NCBI GenBank assembly: GCA_031549185.1
Contig: JAVBQG010000055.1
Location: 1-33,458, forward strand
From: JAVBQG01 sp031549185
GTDB lineage: Bacteria; Synergistota; Synergistia; Synergistales; Synergistaceae
Length of the DNA: 33,458 bases
Reading direction: 5' to 3'
In this document: positions 15,636 through 22,471 of the stretch, in pieces
How positions within the stretch are numbered: the first letter of the stretch is position 1
Layout of the letters: every line of letters begins with the position of its first letter
Made by a program: the position numbers and the translations under genes
Notes under the pieces: model-generated
Databases searched by the model: none
What the model was told of the DNA's origin: nothing
What the model saw: only the letters and a program-made list of their open reading frames with translations

Positions 15636-16361
15636 CTAACTTTTCTTAAAGCGCGTTCCGAAGGCCGCGCGCCTGCACTTCTCGCAGTAGCGCGCGTCCT
15701 CCTCGCCCGTTCCCACCCAGGCGATCTGTTCCTTTGTCGCGTATTGCGCACCGCAACGCTCGCAAGCGATCAGGTCGAACGTCTTCTCCCAGATCGTGCG
15801 AGTGCCGCCGGTATCCTTGTAGGTAATCTTGCCCGTCGGGCAGACCTCCGCGCAGGAGACGCAGCCGATGCAGCGCTCCGGCGGGCTGTCGTAGGGCGCC
15901 GCCACGTAGCGGTCGAAGCCCGTCCGCGCGAGCTGGATCGCGTTCGTGCCGTTGATCTCGCAGGCGCGCACGCACCGCGCGCAACGGATGCAGAGGTCCG
16001 GTTCGGACGCGAAGCGCTCATCGCGCGTTACGCTGTACTCCTTCGCCAATTCGCCAATCACGATCGCCTTGGGGTTGCGATCGAACAGCAGCTGGATCAC
16101 GAACCTTCTGGCGTTCACCGCCCGCTCGCTCGCCGTCTCCACGGCCATCGGCCCCGTCACCGGAAACATGCAGGAGGCGACGAGCTTCCTCCGGCCCCGC
16201 TGCTCGATCTCCACCGTGCAGACGCGGCAGTTGCCCTCCGGCGGCAGTCCCTCGTGGTGGCAGAGCGTCGGGATGCGGATGCCGAGCGACTTCGCGGCGT
16301 CCAGGATGGTCGTGCCGCGCTCCACGGATGTCGTCTTGCCGTCTATCGTGATCTCGATCAT
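15636..16361 (-). CDS. Short NuoG/HydA-N-terminal-like iron-sulfur subunit of the diaphorase module
   Basis: 241 residues. Residues 1-80 are a plant-type [2Fe-2S] domain (LCHHEGLPPEGNCRVCTVEI, then a Cys in KLVASCMF). A [4Fe-4S] pair follows with CIRCARCVRACEINGTNAI (about 123) and CIGCVSCAEVCPTGKI (about 158). The C-terminal tail ends in a separate CERCG...CEKC ribbon (about 192-228) that could bind a zinc or another cluster. The catalytic domains of NuoG and of [FeFe]-hydrogenase are absent, so this is only the electron-wire portion. The start overlaps the stop of the NuoF-like gene by four bases. The layout matches the BfuA/WorA-like subunits described for NAD-linked multi-subunit tungsten enzymes (recalled, not checked). 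Confidence 0.87.
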   Translation of the reverse strand: MIEITIDGKTTSVERGTTILDAAKSLGIRIPTLCHHEGLPPEGNCRVCTVEIEQRGRRKLVASCMFPVTGPMAVETASERAVNARRFVIQLLFDRNPKAIVIGELAKEYSVTRDERFASEPDLCIRCARCVRACEINGTNAIQLARTGFDRYVAAPYDSPPERCIGCVSCAEVCPTGKITYKDTGGTRTIWEKTFDLIACERCGAQYATKEQIAWVGTGEEDARYCEKCRRAAFGTRFKKS

Positions 16362-18196
16362 CGCTTCGCCCTCCGTTCGGCCGTTATCGCGTTCACCGGG
16401 CATTTGTCCAGGCAGGCCCCGCAGCCGATGCAGGCGCCCCCGTCGACGATGTGCAATCGCTTGGCCTCGCCCGCGATGGCGTCCGCGGGGCAGGCGCGCA
16501 GGCAGGCGCCGCAGCCGATGCACTTCTCCGAGATCTCCGCGGCGAACAACCCGCGGCAGACGCCCGCGCGGCAGTAGCCCTCGTCGATGTGCTCGTCGTA
16601 CTCCTGGCGGAAATGCTCGATCGTCGAGAGCACGGGGTTCGGCGCGGACTGGCCGAGGCCGCAGAGCGCCGTGTCGGCCAGCGCCCTCGACGTCTCCTCC
16701 AGCAGCGCCACGTCGCCGGGCCGTCCCTTTCCGGCTGTGATGTCGTTCAGGACCTTGCGCATCTTGACGAGGCCCTCGCGGCAGGGGACGCACTTGCCGC
16801 ACGATTCGCCCTCCAGGAAGCTCGTGAAGTAGCGCGCCACATCGACCATACATGTGCGGTCGTCCATCACGATCATGCCGCCGGAGCCCATCATCGAGCC
16901 GATCTCCGTCAGCGTGTCGAAGTCCACGCCCGTGTCGAGCGCCGACTCCGGCAGGCAGCCGCCGGAGGGCCCGCCGGTCTGTACGGCCTTGAAGGGGCGC
17001 TTTTTCTTGACCCCGCCGCCGATGCCGAAGATCACGTCGCGTAGCGTGGTGCCCATCGGCACCTCGACGAGGCCGGTGTTCTCCACCTTGCCCACGAGGG
17101 CGAAGATCTTCGTCCCCGGGCTGCCCTCCGTGCCGATCTCCTTGAACCACTCCGGCCCGTTCAGGACGATCTGAGGAACGTTCGCCCAGGTCTCGACGTT
17201 GTTCAGTACCGTCGGCGCGTCCCAAAGGCCCTTCTCGGTCGAGCGGATGTACTTCACGCGCGGCGTGCCGGGGCGACCCTCGACGGAGGCCATCAGCGCC
17301 GTCGACTCGCCGCAGACGAAGGCGCCGCCGCCGCGGCAGATGTGGATCTCGAAGCTGAAGCCCGTCCCCAGAATGCGCTCGCCCAGCAGGCCGCGCGCCC
17401 GCGCGTCGTCGACCGCGCGCGTCAGGTTGGCCACCGCCTGCGGGTACTCGTTGCGCACGTAGATGTAGCCCTCCGCCGCGCCGACCGCGTAGCCGCCGAT
17501 GGCGAGGCCCTCGATCACCGCGTGCGGGTCGCCCTCCATCAGGCTGCGGTCCATGAAGGCGCCGGGGTCGCCCTCGTCGCCGTTGACCAGCACGTACTTG
17601 ACGTCGCCGGACGACTGCCGGCAGGACTCCCACTTGGTGCCGGCGTGGAAGCCGCCACCGCCCCGCCCGCGCAGGTTCGAGGCCGATACCGCCGCGACCA
17701 CGTCCTCCGGCGTCATCTCGCGCAGCGCCCGCTCGAGCGCCGCGTAGCCGCCGAGGCGGATGTAGTCGTCGATCGAGGTGGGGCTCATGCGGCCCATGCG
17801 GCCGAGGACACGCTTCGTCTGCCCCGCGGTAAAGGGATTCTTCTCCGCCGTCGGGGCGGCGGGGTCGCCGCTCAGCGCGAAGCCGATAATTTTCCCCGCG
17901 TCGGCGGGGCGCACCTTGTGATAGACCCACTTCTGCGGCGTGATCTCCACCAGCGGCCCGCGCTCGCACTGCCCGTGGCAGCCGGCGTGCTCGCACTTCA
18001 GCCCGGCGGTCAGGGCGGCGCCGCTCGCCTCGATCTCCCTTTGGATCGCGGCGAGCACGTCGGCGCTCCCCCAGGCGAGGCAGCCGGTGCCGCCGCAGAC
18101 CCAGATATGCGGCTTCGCGGCGCTGCCGTCGCCGATCACGGCGGTCCTGTAGTCGCGCAGCTCGTCCAAGCTCGACATTTTTGTCATGTTTTTCAT
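16358..18196 (-). CDS. NuoF-like NADH/FMN diaphorase subunit with extra ferredoxin domains
   Basis: 612 residues. In order: a thioredoxin-like [2Fe-2S] domain (VCGGTGCLAWG and CEHAGCHGQC, about 33-78); the FMN/NADH-binding core with LRGRGGGGFHAGTKWE (about 174-189), VNGDEGDPGAFMDRSLMEGD (about 204-223) and CRGGGAFVCGESTALMASVEG (about 290); the NuoF [4Fe-4S] motif SCGKCVPCREG (about 472) with a later Cys (LCGLG); and two C-terminal clusters CIGCGACLRACPADAI and CIGCGACLDKCPVNAI. This is the HndC/HydB/BfuB arrangement that exchanges electrons between NAD(H) and ferredoxin. It overlaps nuoE-like by four bases and the next gene by four, so the operon is tightly coupled. Confidence 0.93.
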   Translation of the reverse strand: MKNMTKMSSLDELRDYRTAVIGDGSAAKPHIWVCGGTGCLAWGSADVLAAIQREIEASGAALTAGLKCEHAGCHGQCERGPLVEITPQKWVYHKVRPADAGKIIGFALSGDPAAPTAEKNPFTAGQTKRVLGRMGRMSPTSIDDYIRLGGYAALERALREMTPEDVVAAVSASNLRGRGGGGFHAGTKWESCRQSSGDVKYVLVNGDEGDPGAFMDRSLMEGDPHAVIEGLAIGGYAVGAAEGYIYVRNEYPQAVANLTRAVDDARARGLLGERILGTGFSFEIHICRGGGAFVCGESTALMASVEGRPGTPRVKYIRSTEKGLWDAPTVLNNVETWANVPQIVLNGPEWFKEIGTEGSPGTKIFALVGKVENTGLVEVPMGTTLRDVIFGIGGGVKKKRPFKAVQTGGPSGGCLPESALDTGVDFDTLTEIGSMMGSGGMIVMDDRTCMVDVARYFTSFLEGESCGKCVPCREGLVKMRKVLNDITAGKGRPGDVALLEETSRALADTALCGLGQSAPNPVLSTIEHFRQEYDEHIDEGYCRAGVCRGLFAAEISEKCIGCGACLRACPADAIAGEAKRLHIVDGGACIGCGACLDKCPVNAITAERRAKR

Positions 18197-18660
18197 GCGT
18201 CCTCACCCGCGATTTTCAAAATCTGCTCCACGGAGAGCCCCCCACGCACCCGCTCGCCCGTCATGACGACCGGGGCCAGAGCGCAGGCGCCGAGACAGTT
18301 GACCGTCTCCAGCGAGAACTTTCCGTCGGGCGTCGTCTCGCCGCGCCCTACGCCGAGCGCGCGCTCGAGGCCGCTCACGATCTCGCCCGCCCCGCGCAGG
18401 TGGCAGGCCGTGCCCATGCAGACCTTGATCTCGACGTCACCGCGCGGCGTCAGGCTCAGCGCCTTGTAGAACGTGGCGACGGCGTAGACTTTGCTGTCCG
18501 GTACGTCAAGATATTTCGCGACCGCCTTCATGGCGTCGATGGATAGATATTTTTCGGCGTGTTGGATGTCTTGAAGAATGGGCAGCAAAAACCGGGGGTC
18601 AGCCGGGTATGCAGCCATTATCTCCCGAATGTCGCGACGGTTCTCTCCCAAAAAAACCAT
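18193..18660 (-). CDS. NuoE-like [2Fe-2S] subunit, first gene of the aldehyde oxidoreductase operon
   Basis: 155 residues. The helical N-terminus (LLPILQDIQHAEKYLSIDAM) and thioredoxin-like C-domain with C-x4-C in VCMGTACHLRGAG (about 80) and VNCLGACALAP (about 119) give the four Cys ligands of the NuoE/HndA cluster. It pairs with the NuoF-like protein. Start choice is uncertain: ATG 18660 has GAGGAG directly abutting it, while a TTG ten bases on or an ATG at about 18618 is also possible; the conserved region begins after all of them. A good promoter lies at 18720-18748. Confidence 0.88.
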   Translation of the reverse strand: MVFLGENRRDIREIMAAYPADPRFLLPILQDIQHAEKYLSIDAMKAVAKYLDVPDSKVYAVATFYKALSLTPRGDVEIKVCMGTACHLRGAGEIVSGLERALGVGRGETTPDGKFSLETVNCLGACALAPVVMTGERVRGGLSVEQILKIAGEDA

Positions 18661-18719
18661 CTCCTCAACTTCAAAGAGTTACAGGGGTTATTCGATTGTC
18701 GATTTCGATCAATAACTGG

Positions 18720-18748
18720 ATTCTACCCCTCTTCTCTTACAAATACAA
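18720..18748 (-). promoter_or_regulatory. Sigma-70 promoter of the aldehyde oxidoreductase operon
   Basis: On the minus strand TTGTAT (complement of 18743-18748) and TAGAAT (complement of 18720-18725) are spaced by exactly 17 bases, about 60 bases before ATG 18660. A T-rich upstream stretch could aid expression. Confidence 0.6.
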
Positions 18749-18808
18749 CATCGCCCGGCTGAGTAAAATGCGAAAATTTTCACGGTTCTCTCTCGCCGAC
18801 CCCAAAGA

Positions 18809-18949
18809 TCACCTCGCCCCCCGGCCCCCTCTCCGATGCGGAGAGGGGGCGAAGGGCAAGGTCAAAGGCAAAGCGGATTCTTTTTTCCGGTTTTATGCTC
18901 CCCTCCCTCTCCGCATCGGAGAGGGAGGGGCCGGGGGAGGGTGAGGTGA
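18809..18949. repeat. REP/BIME-like nested inverted repeat
   Basis: Two arms (18809-18849 and 18900-18949) are imperfect reverse complements of each other, starting TCACCTC and ending GAGGTGA. Each arm is itself a strong hairpin: an 11-base perfect stem with loop ATG at 18825-18849, and a 14-base perfect stem with loop CAT at 18900-18930. The 50-base spacer between them is unlike either. This is the geometry of paired palindromic REP units. Confidence 0.7.
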
Positions 18950-18976
18950 GGTCAGGTTTGGTCTCCAAACGACAGC

Positions 18977-18997
18977 GCCCCGGTAATCACCCGGGGC
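18977..18997 (-). terminator. Terminator hairpin after the exported TPR protein
   Basis: GCCCCGG (18977-18983) pairs with CCGGGGC (18991-18997) over a 7-base loop, extendable by two pairs including one G-U. It lies 31 bases after the stop of the gene ending at 19028. The T tract beyond it on the minus strand is short (TGTCGTTT), so strength is uncertain. Confidence 0.5.
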
Positions 18998-19027
18998 ACT
19001 CGATCGTTCGTGCCGAAAAAATATTTT

Positions 19028-20350
19028 TTACTTCTCCGCTCTTCTCTGCGCATCCGCCTCCGGCGTCAGGTCACCCGAGGCAGCTTTGCGCGCGCGCTCC
19101 TCGGCGCGCTTCTGCGCCGCACCGAGGTCGACCTCGCCCTGCCACCAGTAGCGCATGTCCATCGCGTTGCTGGCGAGCGCCGGGGTGTCCGACTCGCGCC
19201 AGGCGTAGCCGTTCTTCGTCAGCACCGCCCCCATGTCGTCTTTGGCGCGCAGCAGGACGTCGTCGATCTTCTCCGCCCTGTTCAGACGGCTGGCGTCGTT
19301 CTTACTGGGGATCCTGGCCCACTCAGTGCCCGTCCAGAAGTAGACCTCGTACGGATACTCGCCCTTCCAGGCCACCGGCACGCGGGGGTCCTTCAGAATC
19401 GCCATGCGGTCGACGCGGAAGCGCCAGCGGGATATTTCGGTGAACTTCTCGTGCTGCATCCAGGCGACGGTCCTTCCGCGCGGCAGCGGCGGATAGGGCT
19501 CGTAGCGCAGGTGCGCCTCCCGGTATGCGTCCGCGTCGGCGCTCGCCGGGCTTCTCGACGGATCGACCTCTGCCATCAGCGGCGCTGTGTCATCGGACAT
19601 CGGTTTGTCGCCCGAGGCGGGCTCGAGATAGGGGAACGAGATCGTCGTCGGCACGAGCGCCAGCTCCGTCGGCACCGGCTGCTTCACGGGCAACACGGAC
19701 ATCGACGGGCGGGGCTCCTTTTTGCTCGCTTTGGTCGGCTTCGGCAACGGCTGCAGGCCGGAGGGCGTCTTGGTCAGCGCGGCGTAGTAGGGGTCGATCT
19801 CCAGCGCGATGTTCGCCGCCCACTGCGCCCGGTCGTAGTCGCCCAGCGCATGGTGCGCGCGGGAGAGCCAGTACCAGCCGTCCGCCGAGCGCTGGTGCGC
19901 GTTCAGAAAACGACGCAGGTACTGCACCGCCGTCTGGTAGCGCCCCTCCTCCACCAGGTTGCGTCCCGCCTTCCAGGCGTCCTGCTGGCGCGCGACGTCG
20001 CCCACAGCCTGCCGCTTTACCGGGGGTTTCTTCGCGGTCTTTGTCGGTGTTTTCTTGGCAGGCGCTGGCTTCTTCGCGGCCGTCTTCTTTGCTGCCGTTT
20101 TTTTGGCGGCCGTCTTCTTTTTGGCTGCGGCGGCTTTTTTCTTTTGAGCCGCCTTCTCGGCCTCCAGTTTCGCGATTTTCTCCCTCAGGTCCGCGCAAGG
20201 GTCCTCGTCCTTGCTCGCGACCGGCGGCTTCCCGTTGGCCAGGGCGCGCGCCGGTGCGGCGAACAGCGGCAGCCCGGCACAGAAGCAGACCAGAATATAC
20301 GCAAAGAGGAGGCGTCGTATTTTCACCATGATTCGCGTCACTCCGTTCAT
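19028..20350 (-). CDS. Exported protein with histone-H1-like Lys/Ala/Thr tract and TPR-like region
   Basis: 440 residues. Signal peptide (basic RIMVKIRR, hydrophobic LLFAYILVCFCAGLPLFAAP, cut near ARALA), then a coiled coil (LREKIAKLEAEKAAQKKKAA) and a strongly basic repeat of AAKKT-type units (about 75-110). After it come two TPR-like helix pairs (AWKAGRNLVEEGRYQTAVQY and GWYWLSRAHHALGDYDRAQW, about 123-185), a Pro-rich linker and a C-terminal globular part with YPYEVYFWTGTEWARIPS (about 335-352). The basic tract probably binds polyanions such as peptidoglycan, LPS or DNA. Translationally coupled to the upstream exported protein (TGATG overlap). No family assignment. Confidence 0.72.
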   Translation of the reverse strand: MNGVTRIMVKIRRLLFAYILVCFCAGLPLFAAPARALANGKPPVASKDEDPCADLREKIAKLEAEKAAQKKKAAAAKKKTAAKKTAAKKTAAKKPAPAKKTPTKTAKKPPVKRQAVGDVARQQDAWKAGRNLVEEGRYQTAVQYLRRFLNAHQRSADGWYWLSRAHHALGDYDRAQWAANIALEIDPYYAALTKTPSGLQPLPKPTKASKKEPRPSMSVLPVKQPVPTELALVPTTISFPYLEPASGDKPMSDDTAPLMAEVDPSRSPASADADAYREAHLRYEPYPPLPRGRTVAWMQHEKFTEISRWRFRVDRMAILKDPRVPVAWKGEYPYEVYFWTGTEWARIPSKNDASRLNRAEKIDDVLLRAKDDMGAVLTKNGYAWRESDTPALASNAMDMRYWWQGEVDLGAAQKRAEERARKAASGDLTPEADAQRRAEK

Positions 20351-21303
20351 CAGAAGTAGTGCGTCGTGCGCGGCGGCATCAACGGGATCGAGACCGCGTC
20401 GCCAAGCTGGATCGGACCGTCCGTCGACTCCTTGATCACGCGGACCACGGCGTCGTTGCCCTTGAGGAAAATCACCTTCACGCGCCCGACCACCTGCGGG
20501 AAGTGCATCTCGGGCCGCTCGGGGTCGATCGTGCGCACCGACGAGGCGCGCGTGACGATCAGCACATCGTCCATCTTGACCGTGTCATTGCGGCCCAACG
20601 TGATATGCCACATCTTGTCCTGTTGCTTCTTCGGCACGGAGAGCGAGCCGTCTACGCGCTCGGCCTTCGCCACGATCTGCCCGACCACGCGGTAACCGTT
20701 GTAGCCATCCACCACTTCGTCGAGCGCCATGTCCAGCGCCTTGCAGATCGCGGGCCAATAGGGCGACCTGGCGAACTGCTCCCAGTAGATCGGCCCCACC
20801 TCTAGCGTGTCGTTGTAGAGCGGATAGAGGCGCTCGTCCTTCTCTTCGATCACCGAGTCGAAGACGAGCTCCTTTGTCGCGCCGTTATAGACGTACATGT
20901 GGAGAAAGATGTCCCACCGGACCTTCGAGCCCAAGGTGTCGGTCTTCTTGTAGCGAAAGTCCTCGAGGTTGATTTTTACGATCATGTCGTAGGGGGAGAA
21001 GCCCTTCGTGCGCCACGTGGTCGGCATGTCGCCGTCGACGCGCGAGGCCTCGATGCGGGGGATCTCCTTCATGCGCTTGTAGAAGTAGTCGGTCATCTTC
21101 TCGGCCAGCACGTCGCCGGGGTAATACTTGCTCCCCCAAACTCGGAAGCCGCTGTTGTTCTCGATCGGCGCCACCATGCGCAGATAGAAGCGCTCGCCCG
21201 GCTCCAGCGCGATAGCGTGCGCGGCGCCCGTCCTGCCGAAGAGCGCGAGGCAGATCGCCAGCGCGAAGAATATTATTTTTTCTCTCTTTATCGTGCGCAC
21301 CAT
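20350..21303 (-). CDS. Exported protein, C-terminus FlgT-like; function unknown
   Basis: 317 residues from ATG 21303 (GGAGGGG 7 bases upstream; the longer frame upstream has no site and crosses a repeat). Signal peptide: REKIIFFALAICLALFGRTG then AAHAIA with cleavage after AHA. The middle (DVLAEKMTDYFYKRMKEIPR) looks like a CsgG/FlgT-type oligomerising fold, and the last 75 residues (DDVLIVTRASSVRTIDPERP, then VGRVKVIFLKGNDAVVRVIK, ending LGDAVSIP) have the pattern of the FlgT C-terminal domain. A periplasmic or outer-membrane assembly role is plausible. It is co-transcribed with the Lys-rich TPR protein. Confidence 0.65.
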   Translation of the reverse strand: MVRTIKREKIIFFALAICLALFGRTGAAHAIALEPGERFYLRMVAPIENNSGFRVWGSKYYPGDVLAEKMTDYFYKRMKEIPRIEASRVDGDMPTTWRTKGFSPYDMIVKINLEDFRYKKTDTLGSKVRWDIFLHMYVYNGATKELVFDSVIEEKDERLYPLYNDTLEVGPIYWEQFARSPYWPAICKALDMALDEVVDGYNGYRVVGQIVAKAERVDGSLSVPKKQQDKMWHITLGRNDTVKMDDVLIVTRASSVRTIDPERPEMHFPQVVGRVKVIFLKGNDAVVRVIKESTDGPIQLGDAVSIPLMPPRTTHYF

Positions 21304-21323
21304 GCGGACACCCCTCCGTGCTC

Positions 21324-21402
21324 TGTAGGGGCGAACTGCGTTCGCCCGTCTACCCTCGAAAAAACCACGAAACCAGGCGGGCGAACACTGTTCACCCCTA
21401 CA
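21324..21402. repeat. REP-like inverted repeat pair (25-base arms)
   Basis: Arms at 21324-21348 and 21378-21402 are reverse complements at 22 of 25 positions, starting TGTAGGGGCGAAC. Each arm is itself a small hairpin (GGGCGAAC-TGC-GTTCGCCC in the first). The spacer is 29 bases. Located directly 5' of the exported-protein gene, so it is transcribed into or beside its leader. Confidence 0.7.
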
Positions 21403-21420
21403 CGAAATAGCTGTTATCAA

Positions 21421-21465
21421 ATAAAAAAGGACACGTCGGGCGTCTTTGACACGCCCTCCGTATCC
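21421..21465 (-). terminator. Rho-independent terminator of the GntR gene
   Basis: On the minus strand the stem is GGATACG-ga-GGGCGT / ACGCCC-ga-CGTGTCC with a 7-base loop (GTCAAAG) and a tandem G-A mismatch in the middle, followed immediately by TTTTTTATTTG. It lies about 180 bases after the regulator stop at 21646. Confidence 0.75.
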
Positions 21466-21645
21466 AGTATCGGCAGTCGCCGCGAGAAGATAGATAGGAA
21501 AGGGCGATTTATCATTAGAAGCAACAGATGGGCTCTCTCCCGACAACGGTCTGAGCGGGGAGAGTTATAAGCACCAAGGGGAGGTTTTCGATCCCGCGAA
21601 CCGGCAGGAACATCTGCATTGGCTGTATGTTTGGGAAAACAATTC

Positions 21646-22344
21646 CTACTCGCTCCGCCTGTTTATCTCCGGATACAGCTCCTCCCTGATTCGGCGCTGG
21701 ACATTCAAAAGATGCTCGGACATGACCTCCCGCGCTGCGTCGGAATCCCGGGCCCGTATCGCATCTAAAATTCGCTCGTGCTCAACAAGCGCCGGAACGA
21801 TCGCGTCTCCCAGCGTGTTGCTCAGCGCAAGAAACAGAGAGACTCTCGCATTGATCCTCTCCACGAAATCCGAGAAGTAAAAATTGTCCGCCACTTCGGC
21901 AAGGTACATATGAAACATGCGGTCGAGGCCAGCAGTCAGGGAATCGTCCCTGCTCCGCCTCGCCTGTTCTTCGTCCCATATCAGGTGCTCGAGCCGCAGA
22001 ATCTGCTTTTCGCTTGCCCGTTCCGCCGCCAGAGCCGCCGTCGCCATTTCAACCGTAATGCGGGCGTGGAACGTGTCCTCGAGCGTTCTCGCGTCGAGCT
22101 GTGGAATCCGCAACGTGCGATCTGGCCCGCTCACCAGAAGACCCTCCGCCTCAAGACGAGTCAAAGCCGTCCGTATCGGAGTACGGCTCATGCCCAGGGA
22201 CGCGGAGAGCTGCTCCTCGAGCAGGGCCTCACCCTGTGACATCAATCCCTGCATAATACGGTTTTTCAACACGTAATACGCATTGTCCGCAAGCGGCTCT
22301 GTCTTCTTCTCTCCCTTGGTTTGCGCTGCAGCGTTTTTCGCCAT
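21646..22344 (-). CDS. GntR-family regulator (FCD/FadR subfamily), likely controller of the adjacent TRAP/Etf locus
   Basis: 232 residues. Winged helix at about 22-85: AYYVLKNRIMQGLMSQGEAL, LEEQLSASLGMSRTPIRTAL, TRLEAEGLLV. The FCD effector domain follows (about 90-225) with ARITVEMATAALAAE and HMYLAEVADN, and histidines in HEEHE-like positions (VEHERILDAI, MSEHLLN) that usually hold a metal and bind an organic acid. GAGGTGTGA precedes the ATG. It is transcribed in the same direction as dctPQM-M20 but behind a terminator-like palindrome, so it probably has its own promoter. Three matching operator sequences in the dctP-etfB gap make it the obvious regulator of that locus. Confidence 0.9.
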   Translation of the reverse strand: MAKNAAAQTKGEKKTEPLADNAYYVLKNRIMQGLMSQGEALLEEQLSASLGMSRTPIRTALTRLEAEGLLVSGPDRTLRIPQLDARTLEDTFHARITVEMATAALAAERASEKQILRLEHLIWDEEQARRSRDDSLTAGLDRMFHMYLAEVADNFYFSDFVERINARVSLFLALSNTLGDAIVPALVEHERILDAIRARDSDAAREVMSEHLLNVQRRIREELYPEINRRSE

Positions 22345-22417
22345 ACTTCACACCTCGATTGCCCTCACATAGTTTCAATTGGCACACCCACTATCATAAT
22401 ACACGATCAGGAAATAC

Positions 22418-22445
22418 CGAGGGCCTCTTGATCAAGAGGCCCTCG
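22418..22445 (-). terminator. 28-base perfect palindrome terminator after the M20 gene
   Basis: CGAGGGCCTCTTGA directly followed by its reverse complement, 26 bases after the M20 stop at 22472. On the minus strand it is followed by GGTATTTCC, a weak T tract. It separates the M20 gene from the GntR gene. Confidence 0.6.
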
Positions 22446-22471
22446 TGCAGGATTCCAAATTAGCGTTACGC

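Larger units (their letters stand above)
18661..19027. other. 367-base gene-free gap: promoter, REP-like repeat and a terminator
   Basis: From left to right on the plus strand this gap holds the nuoE-like promoter (18720-18748, minus strand), a large nested inverted repeat (18809-18949) and the terminator hairpin of the exported-protein operon (18977-18997). No open frame with a ribosome-binding site or family similarity was seen. Confidence 0.7.
21304..21645. other. 342-base gene-free gap with repeat and terminator
   Basis: Contains a REP-like inverted pair (21324-21402), the terminator of the GntR gene (21421-21465) and a weaker 7-base stem (21535-21541 with 21558-21564). A short open plus-strand stretch near 21516-21630 reads DGLSPDNGLSGESY then KHQGEVFDPANRQEHLHWLY; it has no start codon with a ribosome-binding site and I do not recognise it. 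It may be a gene scrap. Confidence 0.55.

Noticed and set aside
13245..16577. 1110-codon plus-strand open frame
   Set aside because: Antisense shadow of the AOR operon; the minus-strand genes have clear Fe-S and pterin motifs and coupled starts.
13338..18660. Reading the NuoEFG-like genes as an [FeFe]-hydrogenase
   Set aside because: No H-cluster Cys motifs are present in any subunit; the catalytic partner in the operon is the AOR.
21516..21630. Coding-like plus-strand stretch between the GntR gene and the exported-protein gene
   Set aside because: No start codon with a ribosome-binding site and no recognisable family; mentioned only as a possible scrap in the gap description.
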